A stretch of DNA of 64,000 nt from Polytrichum commune. Lineage: Eukaryota; Streptophyta; Polytrichopsida; Polytrichales; Polytrichaceae. The DNA is taken from contig OX485803.1 in assembly GCA_950295325.1 (NCBI GenBank), positions 61,209,554 to 61,273,553 of the forward strand, written 5' to 3'. Positions 1 to 11,480 of this stretch are shown here, in pieces. Numbering within the stretch: position 1 is the stretch's first letter; each line of letters opens with the position of its first letter. The notes beneath the pieces are model-generated. The model saw only the letters and a program-made list of their open reading frames with translations, was not told the DNA's origin and searched no databases. A program made the translations under genes and the position numbers.

Positions 1-59
1 GAACTATAGGACCATAACTCTTGCACAATATTTGGCAAACTCTATGGCTTTGTTTTAGA

Positions 60-930
60 GTGAATATTCAGTTGATTAGCAAAACTGAAAGGAGTCAAAG
101 CAATTCAATGTTCAAAAAAACTTTTGACACAATTCCATGTGACAAGCTTTGGGAATGCCTCCAATGATTAAGCATACCACTTCATTTACAACAAGTTGTA
201 AAAGCCATGTATACCACAATCTATGCAAAAGTTCGAATTAATGGTGACACACATGCTGAAGTAATGTTTGGCATTGGTGTTAAATAAAGATGTCCCTCCC
301 TCCAAACTTGTACATTGATGAACTTGAAACATATTTGGACAAGATCGGCGGAGATTCTTTGTGTTGATTTAACATAGTGGTTGTCATTCTCCTTCATGAT
401 GACAATGTTGTTTTGTTCTTTAAATAAAGAGCATGCTTTAAAAAACTTGTGAACAAGCTACATAAGTTTTGCACTTCCTTTAGCCTTGATGTTTATTTTT
501 TATTTAAGACAAAAATCATGATCTTTGGTTGTAACAAAAGGAAATTAAACCTGGAAGCACTTTACCAAGGCAAGGACCTAATAGATAAGTCGTGAATAGG
601 TATAAATACCTTGCGATTGATTTCAATTCACATGAATACTTTAAGCCATCAAAGAAAAGGTGACGAATTGCAAGTAAATAGCCTTGATGGCCACTTTAAG
701 GAAAGAAGCAATAGTTGGAGTCACATGTTGAGAACTCAAATTCCATCTATTCGAGGCTTTGATGCTTCCAACTTTCACATATGGCACTAAAATTTGGGAA
801 ATGACATAAAAAACTCTTACTGAAAGGTTTTTGAGAAGGGCATGAAGATACATATGATGTCTCATGTTAAATACATTCTTCAACAACTTACCATATTTCA
901 TTGGCCAAAATTGGAAAACTCCTCACAGAA
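60..930 (+). mobile_element. Decayed LINE (non-LTR retrotransposon) reverse transcriptase fragment
   Basis: Conceptual translation in shifting frames gives a reverse transcriptase core: a KTFDTIPCDKLWECL-like segment near 110-165, MYTTIYAKVRINGDTH near 205-255, a GVK-RCPSL segment near 275-300, an IDELE-like segment near 315-340 and LHDDNVVLF at the YxDD catalytic position near 392-420. Downstream residues resemble the thumb and connection region. The frame changes several times and there are internal stops, so it is dead. The plant LINE style (FDT-PRDKLWE, GVKQGCPLSPTLF) is known from non-seed plants; the clade is not certain. The 5' end lies outside or at the left edge of the window and no 3' tail is clear. 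Confidence 0.7.
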
Positions 931-1154
931 TTATATGCTCTTAAGCTAACTATAAGAGTCTACAACGGCTTGCCCACCTACCCTCCTCTTAGTTAGTATT
1001 GTCTTGATGTACTTTCAAACCCATAAACCTTTTGGCTTCTTGGACTTTTAAAATCAATTTCATTTCATTTCATTCTAGAGGGGTTCTTAGAGAGTTTGTG
1101 AATCTCCTTGATGACTAACTAGATAATCGAGAGTTTGGAGACTACAATTTTTTT

Positions 1155-1568
1155 ATCTAATTAGTATGGGTTACCATTTGGAGTTACAATTGCTATAACA
1201 TTGTACGGAGCATCATTTTTTACCCAAATAACACAAGTACACTAAATATGACATTTAGTGTGACTTACTATTTGGAATTACGTAATGCTATATATATTCA
1301 TTGTACATCTCATATTTTAGCAACAAATGCTTAATTGGTAGTTTAGACATTATAGAACATTGACAACTTTACTTGGTAAAAAAATATTTCAGTAGTAAAA
1401 AGATATAGCAACGTGTAAATCCAAATAGTAAGTCACACTAAATATCATATTTGGTGCAGTTAGCATGCATACCAAAGAATATGATATAACTTAGTTGATA
1501 AAAAATGATAATGTTGGTAAAAGTTATAGCAACACGTAACTCCGAATGGCAACCCACACTAATTAGAC
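1155..1568. mobile_element. MITE with about 45-bp terminal inverted repeats
   Basis: The left end (1155-1199, starting ATCTAATTAGTATGGGTTAC) matches the reverse complement of the right end (1524-1568, starting GTCTAATTAGTGTGGGTTGC) over about 45 bp with a few mismatches. No coding capacity is seen. A second inverted-repeat pair lies inside (see 1238-1461). Confidence 0.6.
1238..1461. mobile_element. Inner MITE nested in the 1155-1568 element
   Basis: A segment starting GTACACTAAATATGACATTT and continuing TTAGTGTGACTTACTATTTG (1255-1275) is mirrored by the reverse complement of 1402-1460. The inner arms resemble the outer arms of the surrounding element, so this is either a related element inserted in its relative or a duplicated terminus. 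Confidence 0.5.
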
Positions 1569-1984
1569 AAAAAGGTGTAGTTATTGGACATAACCGGTTT
1601 TCTTGCATGGGATTGTTGAGGGTCAATTGAGAGCTTATCGAGCGTAAATGGTTTTCATGCATGTAATCATCAAAAGTCAGGAGGCTTGACAGAGATTATT
1701 GATTATAACTGATTTTTTTACAGGTGATTGTGGATGTTGAGATGTTAATTTTCGGTTGACATCTCAAGGACCCTTGTAGTAACAATTTGCTTATTCCTAA
1801 ACTCCGGCATTGTTCATATCTTGCAAAGCAATGACTGAAATTGAATGGCGAATTCTACTAGTAATCTTGCAAGTACCTGCTGGATGTAGCGATGTAACAG
1901 GCTGGACAAATGAAACAAAACGAAAACAACAAAGCCTTGCTCTCCTTGTACATGTGAACAGGTTACAAAGTCCATTTTTGTTGA

Positions 1985-4900
1985 TCAAGTGCTGCTCTCT
2001 TTGAGAATCTTATCAATTTCGCCATTCTTGTTGTATAATGACACCAACTTCTTGGCATACGATGGTATATGTTGATTGGCTCTGCATCCACAAATCAGAG
2101 CCTGGTTAAATTTCCTTCAAAAGGACTGCACACCGATACCTCTTAAAAGCAAGCCCCTCATAACAAAGTGATCTAATGTCCAAGCATGACATCAAATATT
2201 GCAAAAACAAATACAGGAAGCAAACCCCATTTGGACTTTCACAGGATAATAAACACAACCCACATGAAGGTGTTACCTCTTCTTTCCCCAGGCTCGGTGC
2301 ACATGAAGATAGTTACGAATATTATGATAGTCCAAAGAGTACCGTCCAAATTCTAAGCCCTTCGGACCCACCTGAAAGAGTCATGCGCAACACCTTAGCC
2401 AGTTTGGCCCTTGTGACCCTTGCTTAATATTAAGATATCAAAGTGTGTCAGTTTTAAAACAAAGTTCAGTAATCAAGTACAATGGAAGCGATAATGGAAC
2501 TCATAAACATTACATCTGTGCATGTTTTTACTCTGCCTCCAAACAACCAGCAGAGATGACTATAATAATTTGTACTAACTGCAGTTCCAAAGACAAATGA
2601 CTTCTACATATCAAATGCTGAAAGTAATCCAAAGTTGTACACACAAGAAAATTTCAAGCCTTTCAACAGGAGTCCCCTGGCTGACTTTGAACGAACCAGG
2701 CCAAGAAGCCAAGCAATTATATTGCCCACAAATCTTGGAGCAGGCTGTGTCTTTTCTTTGCCTACAACAAGCACAAAAGAAAAATGAGTATAAGCACTGA
2801 GTACAGCCAATTTACATTACTGTTTGTATAACAATGGAAGGTCCACTTAGGATACTGCAGATTCACTTCCATGCAAAGTAGGCAGGTGTCCATGCTATGT
2901 CACTTTGAACTTACAAATTCCACATGAAAAGCTGTGACTATGTCCATGTATCTTGCTTGATTTCATTATCAGCAAGTGAGGTTAATTCAACATATCCATT
3001 GTAGCCAGTGCAATCTAGAATAAGCTACTTTGCGGCTTCAATTTTTCATAGTGCACTGTTTTCTACACAAAATATCTGATCAAGTGTAGTATTAAATTGG
3101 TGTCCCAGGTTAATTAGAGTGGCCTTTATGAGTTGTCAAGTAGCAACAAGTGCCATATGACACCCTCTCTAGTTGCCACCCAGTGATGTGTGGGTCGATG
3201 ATGATTAGTGTGGGCCACACTAAATTCAGATGCCTGGCAACTAGGACCTAGCAGGTGGATGAAATTTTACCAAGTTTTGCCTTGTCATCTGCTTTCACAG
3301 TCTCCATCACAAATGGTCCCCTGTTGCCCTGCTCATTGACAGCCAGAAATTACTTCAATTACAGCCCTCATAAAAGACATTACACAACTGCCAGCAGAAT
3401 ATTAGATTGTATCTCATTCACACACAAAACAAGCATTCTATAAGGTGAAGTAATAAGGCTTCATACTCCTGAAAGGTACCGTTATACATTGATTTGAAAG
3501 AATAATTGAACCGCACAAGATACCCAATGGAGTGCGTGGATAGGAGGTATCTGTACATACACTGCTAACTGTGGGAGTGATGTCCAAAAGTGGTCTAACT
3601 AAGTCTAGCATCTCCTTACCCCGATCATTTCTGCACCAATGAACGATAGTGAGGATAACAAAACTTTCACTGAAACATATGGGACTTCAAAAATTCATTT
3701 TCAACCTCATTTTCAACCTCATTTTCAAACCGGTGAGACAATGAGTGCCTTGGAAGCCCCACCATACAACTAAGAGATCTTTGGAATACATGAATTCGTG
3801 GAGTGAACTGAGTGACTTGGCTAACCTTCGACTAGGGGCTTCACAAGGCAAAACATCTAACAATACGTACTTTTGAGAAGATTGGACCTAGTAAGTGCAA
3901 GCGCACTTATTGACCTTATCATATCACAATTTTTTTTGGATATTAAAACAGAATAAAAAACTTTAGGGTTATTCTTGAGCAGTTCTTTAAAGTTCTGTAA
4001 GTATATATAGAGGAAATGGGAGCACAAACCTTACAGTGATATATTGGGGATGTCGTGTCATGGGTATTCCTGCAGACTTTGGCACTCCCATATATCCAAC
4101 CACTAAATCCTGTGTCCAATGGAAGCACTTGATGGCTCAAGAAAAGTGTGACGGTTGTTGCAATGTAATGTACGGCAAAGGAAAAAATCCTGCTGCTATG
4201 AGTTTATAAGCATTCTATATATACAGAAGCGTTGTCTGGCAGATTTCACAGTAACAGCATAGGGACAATACTTAAAGAAATTGCCCTGCTTGAACTTGTC
4301 TTTCAAGCAATACTCTGCAATAGCACTCTACAGCAATGGTTGACAGAATATATCTAGATAGGAGTTAACTTACAGCTAGGCCATTGGTATAATCAAAGCA
4401 GCTGGACCCACCCACAACATCATCCCCAAACCCCATACAACAATTTTAATCTTCAAGGTACCATGTGATAAGGAATTCCTAACACTTGATTCATGCAAAA
4501 TCTGTTGTATGCACGTGAAATGACTTATCAACACCAACTATAATTTACCAATGACAAACTGTATTAGAGTATCAACCAGGACATATGATTGAAAAATGCA
4601 ATGTTTCTGATAAAGTTCTTGCCTGAGGTTCTAATACTCTAGAGTGGCTAAGAAGGAAGGTACTACCTGTAACATGAGGGAGCAATTACATCAGTGAGCT
4701 GGTCAGCTGGCAAACAGAAGTATGGAACCTGAAAAATGATAACATTCCACATGTTAGCAGTCTCATAGGCGGCCTAACTCTGAATTATGAAAGATGTTTG
4801 ATTACTGATTTTGTTCACTCCCACGGATGATGACAATATATAAGCACACACTACATGCCCACCATACAGCATACACTCCACATCTCAACATGTACAAAAA

Positions 4901-7900
4901 GATCTGCTAAACAGGAGAGACGTTATGAGGTGGCGCAAAAGATTGATTTCTATAGATCTGTGCAGTGCTTTGTTCTTAGGTTATTCCTACCTCTTCATTA
5001 CGGCCATCTAAATGCTTGAGGTGAACCTGCACGGTGCAGAAACATTTGAATGCTTAGTATGCCAACATAGTATATCCAAAAATAAATTGATGCACTACTA
5101 CACTGATAACTCCTTTCCTCACAAATCTCACAGTTCTTGTAAAATACACAAACAGTCAATGTAGTATTTCTGAACCACAACATAGGTATAGTTTGTATTG
5201 CTTTTAAAAAAACATTTCTGGCACATTACTTTGTAGTCTTGCATAAATTCGTAGTGAAGAACAGTGTCAGGATCATCACTGGCAGCCTTCAGAAATTTGT
5301 CGAGTCCCTGTCTAGGCCCATTGTCCACTGAGCCCCATGATTAAACACACAATCACTAATCAAAATTTGAGGAATATATTGTACCTGGCTAGCAACATAT
5401 ACTGTATTTGCCACCAAAATGATTATACCAACAAACTCAATGTCCAGTTAAACTACTCAAGACAGTGAAACCTAGATATGGCTCTCATGCAATAATGGAG
5501 AGTAGGCCCTCACTAGCAAATGGTAAAATTCTTACCGCAATTTGTACCTAGGACATACAGCTTCTCCAGTCCCAGATGCTTCTCAACTTTTCTTAATGCT
5601 GCACACACATTAAACATAGAATTCAGGGGCAAAGAAACGGTTGTCGAATTTATGGATGACTAACCAGACAAACATAGTAAGGGAAGTGAGAACAGCACAG
5701 AAAGAACACTTCATAAAAAGTCTGATATGGATTTGGCATTCCTTGCACAATGTATAGTGTTCCCACTGAATTTGACTATTCAGTGACAATCTGACTACAA
5801 CCCACCATTTAATGCTTTGATAACAGGAATGGTTCCCAGACAAAGAGAAAAATTGGGGAGGATGTTTCACTGACTCAACAGCTAGTTCAGACATCACCAG
5901 TGCTATAAAATATACCTTGAACTTGACAACCTACTCCACAAAAGAGAAGCCGCTTCACTCCAGCTGCCTGTGTCAAGTACAGAATCGAATTGAGGTCACC
6001 TGAATTCTCCGTTGCACAAAACCCAATTCTAGCACCAAAATGCCTAGTCATAAGATTCAAACGAAGTTAAAACATTCCTTGCTCATCTTCCCCACGCCTT
6101 CTAAGTGTGGACAGTTTGTTTTGTACAACTCCTGCACAACAGACAAGGGTAAATGGTTTGATCACCTCAACAAGTGCCAATGTATTCAGGTTTGGTGAAA
6201 GTGTTGGCTTCACTCCTCTTGCTGCTAGGACCTCTTCTGGTGTCCTACATGGACACAAGATCACCTTGTTAGAATTGACAATTGTCTTGTCCATTGAAAT
6301 AACCAAGCATATTATTCTATATCACATCAAAATAGCTCAAGACGATTGTACTTGGAACTAAAGGCAACTATAACAAAAGGATGAAGCGCTATACTTAAAA
6401 CCCATGCAACTGCATCAGTCGCAGCAGCTAGGAAAAGGATACCGTTTACATGAACAGGTAATCTCCTGGAATGACGATGTGGTAAAAAAGAAGAGTCCTC
6501 ACCGGGCAAGAACTGGCATGGGTTTGAATCTATCCTCTGGATCGCTGCAAATTACTCAGAGTTCAGATAGTCAACAACAATACAATATATCACGCAACAG
6601 GATTCAAGGAAGAGATATTGAAGGAAAGATGATAACCAGCCCTGGACCATCAACATTATCATGACATGTTTCCTGGCTTTATGAACATTGTAATGCTCTT
6701 CTCCATGAAATTGTATTCCTCAGACCTCCAAACCCAGAGCCTTTTTGGTCAAGAAATAGTTACAAACCTCTGAACACACACTACAGCATCCACTATTTTT
6801 GATCGCAACATCTCCATTGCAATGCTTGTCACGATCCCTGTCCATTGAGCACCTGTCACAAATGGTACCAAATGAACGCTGTCAACAGTCGTTACCTCCA
6901 AAAAGTGACAGTAGGGATGACTTATCAACTACACTTGTAGAATCCCTTGATTTATTCTGAGTTAAAATGGATAACAGCATAATAAGGACTTTACTATTTA
7001 ACAATTAAAAAAACCTCAAGCACAGAGGGCTGCAAATAAGATCTCACCTTCAATCGGCTCTATTTTACGTGCATAGAGCATCTCATCATGCACTCCAAAG
7101 AATAGATCTTCCATTGAGTCAGGGTTACGGCCACGCCCGTGCACATTCGGCTCCAGATCCTATCTCCCCAGAACACATCCATTAATAATTATGGAATACA
7201 AATCAGTTCAGATTTGAGAAGTAATGAGATCCAATGTTGCACCGAGCTCAGTATAATGCATACTAATTATGGTGTTTCTGTGCAGCTTAGGCATGCCTGT
7301 TAGAAAGAGAGATTGAATTGCAAACACTTGCGAGTAATGCAGAATTTCTTTTTGCCTAGCCTCAGAACCATTCTGCAATAATGCAATTATCAGACACGCA
7401 CTTCCAGCATCAGGAAAATATGGAGTAGTTGGATAATCACCTCAATCCTAGACATGCCATCTCCCAAAAACGCACAAGCGTCCTTCACGTGTGCAATGTA
7501 ATATGTATCGCACAGCCCACATTGGCTGCCATTCACAACCACCTAATCCAAGCTCAAGTTGCAGAACTGGTGATAGAAATCCTTTGCTCTTATTACCAAA
7601 TTGAACTTCCTTCAGTGACAAAAACCAAATGCACAGATCTTGTTACTTGCCTGCAATGGTCCTTCGCAGGATATGTGGATCCAGGCTTGATAGGCTTCGA
7701 TTTCTGTCTCCAGTTGGCCGGTGAGTCCAGGGTAGCAGCTGCGCCCAATGACCCACATCAACACTTTCAGTTCACCTTCCAATATATATATGATGTCCTC
7801 GAATGCAGCAAGAAGCCCTAGGAAAAACATAGGCAATTGCATATATGTGATATGTCTATGCGATATCTCTTTGTGATAGACTACCATAGCTAATACAAAC

Positions 7901-8832
7901 TGCAAAGCTAAACTAGAGCAACTGGGCAATCCCATCATTATCGACACGACCAACTTACTTACACCTAAATTCTATAGCCAGTCTGCAGAAAGGACGAGCT
8001 CATTCTCCCTCGAGATTGAAATTCTTCAAACGTACAGGTTTTTCCCGCGGGATTTTTCTAATGTACAGCGAAGTATGAAGTCGCCAACCCATTGGCATCA
8101 TCGGCAGAGTAATCAAATAGACTGCAAATTCAGTAGCTTAAAGAATTTTAAGCTACTCGCCAACATTGACTTCCCTGGCATCACAGCAATTGCAGCTGAT
8201 TTGTTCAATTCCTCAATAGAAAAATAGCAACAACATCTCCGTTTTTGAACCACCTGCTCAGGTGCACTGGTGGTCTTGACGTTTTATTGAGTCATGCAAT
8301 TAATCGAGAAAGGCAGCTTCCGCAACTATGCAAAAAAGTATCAATTAGAATGGACCCAGAGTCAGGATTTGTAGGATCCGAACTATAGTACAAAGTCACC
8401 TCATATAGAAGAAGCTGTGTTAATTGGAGATGGCTTCAGGACACAGAAAAAGTGTAAGCATGTCCATAAACTCACCTATTAGAGCACTTACTTGACAGAT
8501 TGCTGTCTGAGGTAGTAATTAGAGGGGGGATTGTATTCTTCTTCCCATAGTAAAAAAATTATATAGTTGAATCTGAGCTACATGAAATGTTCGAGAATGA
8601 CGAGACTCCGCAAATTATATTGCGCTGCTTCAATTCCAAGGGGATTCAGCCCGGAAGAGGATGCCAACTCACCTCCCCCATCGCAAGCGCGCACCATGTT
8701 GGCATTTCCGCCACCATGTCTCCGCTGCAGCGTGTTGGTGCTACTGGGCTGGACACGTCTGGAGGCAGAAGGAAGCGCGAGAGGCGCCACAGATGACGTC
8801 AAGACTCCTGCTGCAACTACGGCCATGGTCAT
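1985..8832 (-). CDS. HCAR: 7-hydroxymethyl chlorophyll a reductase homologue, 19 exons
   Basis: HCAR reduces 7-hydroxymethyl chlorophyll a to chlorophyll a in the plastid (chlorophyll b to a conversion), using ferredoxin, FAD and 4Fe-4S clusters. Exons (high to low): 8832-8673, 7738-7651, 7525-7441, 7159-7048, 6852-6768, 6544-6503, 6244-6166, 5967-5916, 5598-5536, 5327-5230, 5026-4991, 4728-4667, 4401-4374, 4109-4030, 3630-3561, 3328-3271, 2761-2697, 2371-2277, 2081-1985. They total 1455 nt with every junction in phase, giving 484 residues; Arabidopsis HCAR is about 460. Visible motifs are an Ala/Ser/Arg-rich N-terminus (likely transit peptide), QCGLCDTYYIAHVKDACAFL, TPEEVLAARGVKPTLSPNLN, FCGVGCQ, LGTNCVDNG, APSCYSCFDYTN and a C-terminus ending in PSYAKKLVSLYNKNGEIDKI. 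The start is the first ATG in exon 1; another Met lies two codons on. Introns follow GT-AG except intron 2 (GC-AG). No break is seen. Confidence 0.93.
3169..3244. repeat. Short inverted repeat in HCAR intron 16
   Basis: CTAGTTGCCA at 3169-3178 is matched by TGGCAACTAG at 3235-3244, with partial pairing inside (TGTGGG against CCACAC). It is probably a small fold-back MITE remnant. Confidence 0.4.
4374..4401 (-). other. HCAR: 28-nt microexon of HCAR
   Basis: This exon carries only the C of a split Ser codon plus nine codons (CFDYTNGLA). It joins the exon ending in ...APSCY(AG) to the exon starting GATTTAGTG. The junction rebuilds the conserved SCYSCFDYTN block, so half of a CxxC pair sits in the microexon. 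The acceptor is GTCCAG after a G-rich, pyrimidine-poor stretch; the donor is GTAAGT. Skipping it would give AGG ATT TAG, an immediate stop. Confidence 0.9.
7526..7650 (-). other. HCAR: GC-AG intron of HCAR (intron 2)
   Basis: The upstream exon ends ...GACCATTGCAG and the intron begins GCAAGT, the usual strong context of GC donors; the acceptor is GGCAG. Joining gives KDHCSQCGLCD, the conserved iron-sulphur motif, so no GT donor fits here. Confidence 0.88.
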
Positions 8833-8989
8833 CTCCTCCGCAAACAACACTACTCGCAACTAGATTCACCTGAGTGAGTCAGTCGCCCTCCGCCATAGCC
8901 TTGAGTGTAAGCCTGCACAAGCCTTTCTGGTAAGGCACTGAATTTGGAGGGTGCCGTGCTGAAGCTCAACTTCACTTAATCCAGAGCAC

Positions 8990-9320
8990 ACGCTCCTTCT
9001 CCACACCACCTCCTCTTCGCCTGGGCTTCCACGGCCCGGGCGGCCCTCGTCACTAAGGGCGTCCCCATCGCCTGGGCTTCCACGGCCCGGGCGTCCCTCG
9101 TCACTAAGGGCGTCCCCAGCAGCCTCGCCATGGGGCATGCCAACGCCAAAAATGGGGCATCCCGGGTTCTTAGGTGGCGGTACCAGCATAAATTGAGCCC
9201 CACCAATGTCCGGTCCGGCATAATTTAGAACCGGCCCGGGTATAGTAAAGGCCTTCCCACGCCATAAATGATTCATATGGCGGCACTCCTTCGGCCCGCC
9301 AAGAGATTACTTTAATATCA
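8990..9320. repeat. GC-rich repeat block with a 51-bp tandem duplication
   Basis: A unit starting CCTGGGCTTCCACGGCCCGG occurs at 9020 and 9071 (51-bp period, about two copies). Each unit ends with CCTCGTCACTAAGGGCG, a string also found next to the GC-rich module at 21437-21455. The block is far richer in G+C than its neighbours. It is open in several frames, but only because of its composition; I assign no protein. Confidence 0.6.
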
Positions 9321-9535
9321 GATACTCCGATATCCTACTTTATCCCATGTCAGATAATAGGTGTCGTTGTCTTATTGATTGCTTCCTAATTATACCGGGG
9401 GTATGCCTAGGCTTTGGTGGGTTTTGACTCAAGATGAGCTGCCCCGCCCAAGATGGAGGGCTCCCCAAACACCCTAAACACCATATAATATATTATTTTT
9501 GGCGGGTTGCTTTCTATCTCTCCTGGGGATGCCCT

Positions 9536-9708
9536 AAGGGCGGGACTGTGGAGGGGGGACCGCCTTGCCCAGTGGGCAGCCTGGCCTGTCCCTCGCCCCA
9601 GCGGGCAGCCCTGCCTGCCCGGCCTCGCCCGGCCTCCCAGCCCCGGCCCTCCGACTTTCCTTCCTCGCCCTCCGGCTTGCCGATTTAACTTTCTTCCCGC
9701 CCAGAAAT
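9536..9708 (+). repeat. GC-rich module, left copy of an inverted pair
   Basis: The segment runs from TAAGGGCGGGACTGTGGAGG to TTTCTTCCCGCCCAGAAAT. It matches the reverse complement of 21281-21437 almost base for base, apart from a short length difference in the middle. Similarity stops sharply at both ends. It is read as a terminal or dispersed repeat of a mobile element. Confidence 0.75.
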
Positions 9709-10117
9709 GCTTCGTCTCCCTGCTTGCGGCTGCTTGGTCTCCCTGCTTTCGAGACAACGATGAAGCAAAGCGATCGCATCGTTGGAGAAGAAGGGTTTAG
9801 GGTTTTGGGCGTAAAAAAATTATCCAGGTTAGTTGCTACATCCTCATATCTGTTTCCAACTTAATCTCTAGATTCTTGAATAGGCACGTACGCAAATTTT
9901 TATCAAACTTTTCCATATACTTTAATTGTCAGCTGGACAAGCAGCCATGCTAGCTCTACGTAGTTTAGTATGAGATGGCCATGAAAATAGGCTTCCTTTG
10001 GTAGTCTTGATGTCAAGCTGTATTATTTTCCTCAACTGTGTGGTGTATAGTTGTATTTGTGATGTTACTATGTTGTCATAAATGAGATGTCTCTGACTGA
10101 TTTCTACTCCTCTTCAG

Positions 10118-10909
10118 ATGAATGGAGCAACTTTCTGGAACGTGTTGGCCTGCCGCCTCTCACAGATGAAACTGAGATTTTGAACAATGAGGATTTAGAA
10201 GACAAGCTCCGAGAGTGGGCTTCATTCCGAGGACAAACTCTTTCACGAACAGGTGCAAACGTATTTTCTCAGTTCCTGTCTTGATTAATAGCTCACATTT
10301 CTATGCTCGCTTTCTGTAGATGTAAGAAATCACTATACATTGATTACTTTACATGTTAAAAATCGAAGTGTTGGCATTTCATATGCAGTAAGGGGCATGA
10401 TGTACTACAGAAGAGCTTTGGAGCTTCAGGCATTTCTGGACATGGCATCTGCAGACGGTACATATAAAGCATATTGTTGAATTTCTACTGTGATTTCTCT
10501 TTGTATTTCAGGCCACTATTTTTGGAAGCCTTATTCTCAACTCTTTAGAGATGTATCATCTAGTTTGATGACGTTTCCTGGAAGAATCTCTCAAAAAAGC
10601 ATTTTCAAGTTGTAGAGCTTTCTGTCCATTTCGGTTCCAACCTTGCTATTTCTGTGGTTTGGTTTTCTAGAATCTTGAAAAACCCTAGTTGTCTCTAATA
10701 TTTTAATGTGGTGCTGCAGAGCTCGTGGATGGTTACAAAATAATCACAGAGGCTAGTGCAGAAACCAAAAAAAGCCAACGGTCTACTTGCTCTCAGTTAC
10801 AAGCAATTGCAGACATGAAGTTCACATATGTTGCTGCCTGCCAAAATTATGGTGAACAGAAACGACAGAGTCATCACAATGCTGCAGAGATATTGAAACT
10901 CATGCTCAA
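10118..10909 (+). pseudogene. Callose synthase (glucan synthase-like) gene fragment, three exons
   Basis: Three exons with intact GT-AG borders read in phase: 10118-10252, 10389-10457 and 10720-10909, 131 codons in all. They contain EWSNFLERVG, LREWASFRGQTLSRTVRGMM, YYRRALELQAFLDMA and QAIADMKFTYVAACQNYGEQ, all typical of plant callose synthases, plasma-membrane enzymes of about 1900 residues. Only about 7 percent of such a protein is present. The next expected exon (YPSLRVAYIDEVE region) is absent and a SET-gene exon follows instead. A small ATG-led segment ending at a GT donor (9760-9827) lies upstream but is out of phase with the first exon. The introns are kept, so the copy came from DNA and not from mRNA. 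Confidence 0.85.
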
Positions 10910-11008
10910 GTATGTAATATATGTAGAAGTGTTGTTTAGTCATCAATGTTGTAATTAACCTTCATATGTACCTATTACAAAGCTAATTTGAGCATTTTCC
11001 ATTTATAG

Positions 11009-11451
11009 GATGCCCTGTCGACTGGCCGTACGGCGATCGACAGAAGAAATTAGAGGAAGAGTATGGGTTCAATTGCAAGTGCCAGAGGTGCCAAGTGGAG
11101 GCTCAATGGAAGGATGACGAAGATGACGAAGGAGCTGAAGAAGATGATGATAATGTTGAAGGAGATGAAGATGATGAAGATGATGATGTCAAGGTTTGCG
11201 CAGGGAAGAAAGACTTGAAGAAATCTGAAGAAGATGATGATGGTGATGATGATGATTTTGGACATGCGATGTTCTTTGTGAAGTATCTCTGCCCCGCTGA
11301 TGAATGTGGAGGCACCATGGCTCCCTACCCTCCTGGGAAACTGGATGAGCAAGGTTTGGAGGGCTCCATGGAATGCAATTTCTGCGGGCGTGTTAGATCA
11401 GACGGGGAATTCCATCGTGATTTGGAGGAGCATGACCTTCAGGATGACTGA
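11009..11451 (+). pseudogene. 3' exon of a SET-domain protein gene (post-SET and acidic tail)
   Basis: After an AG acceptor at 11007-11008 the exon reads CPVDWPYGDRQKKLEEEYGF and then CKCQRC, a post-SET cysteine motif. A long Asp/Glu run (about 11110-11260) follows, then a CPADEC...CNFCGRV pair that may bind zinc, ending at a TGA at 11449-11451. The SET catalytic core is missing. Spliced to the upstream callose synthase exon, the codon phase would be wrong and translation would stop soon, so no sensible fusion protein is expected. It resembles SMYD or TPR-SET type methyltransferases; the exact family is unsure. Reading is unbroken within the exon. Confidence 0.7.
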
Positions 11452-11452
11452 T

Positions 11453-11480
11453 AAACAAACAAACAAACAAACAAACAAAG
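11453..11480 (+). repeat. (AAAC)n microsatellite
   Basis: About six AAAC units lie directly after the SET-fragment stop codon. Confidence 0.9.

Noticed and set aside
7612-7953. Minus-strand 113-codon open frame in the HCAR gene
   Set aside because: The true HCAR exon 7651-7738 uses another frame; this one only overlaps it.
9407-9864. Long open frames on both strands in the GC-rich module
   Set aside because: High G+C removes stop codons on both strands; the repeat copy at 21.3 kb and the Pro/Arg/Gly-only content argue against coding.
11103-11318. Minus-strand poly-Ser protein
   Set aside because: It is the antisense of the acidic run of the SET fragment.
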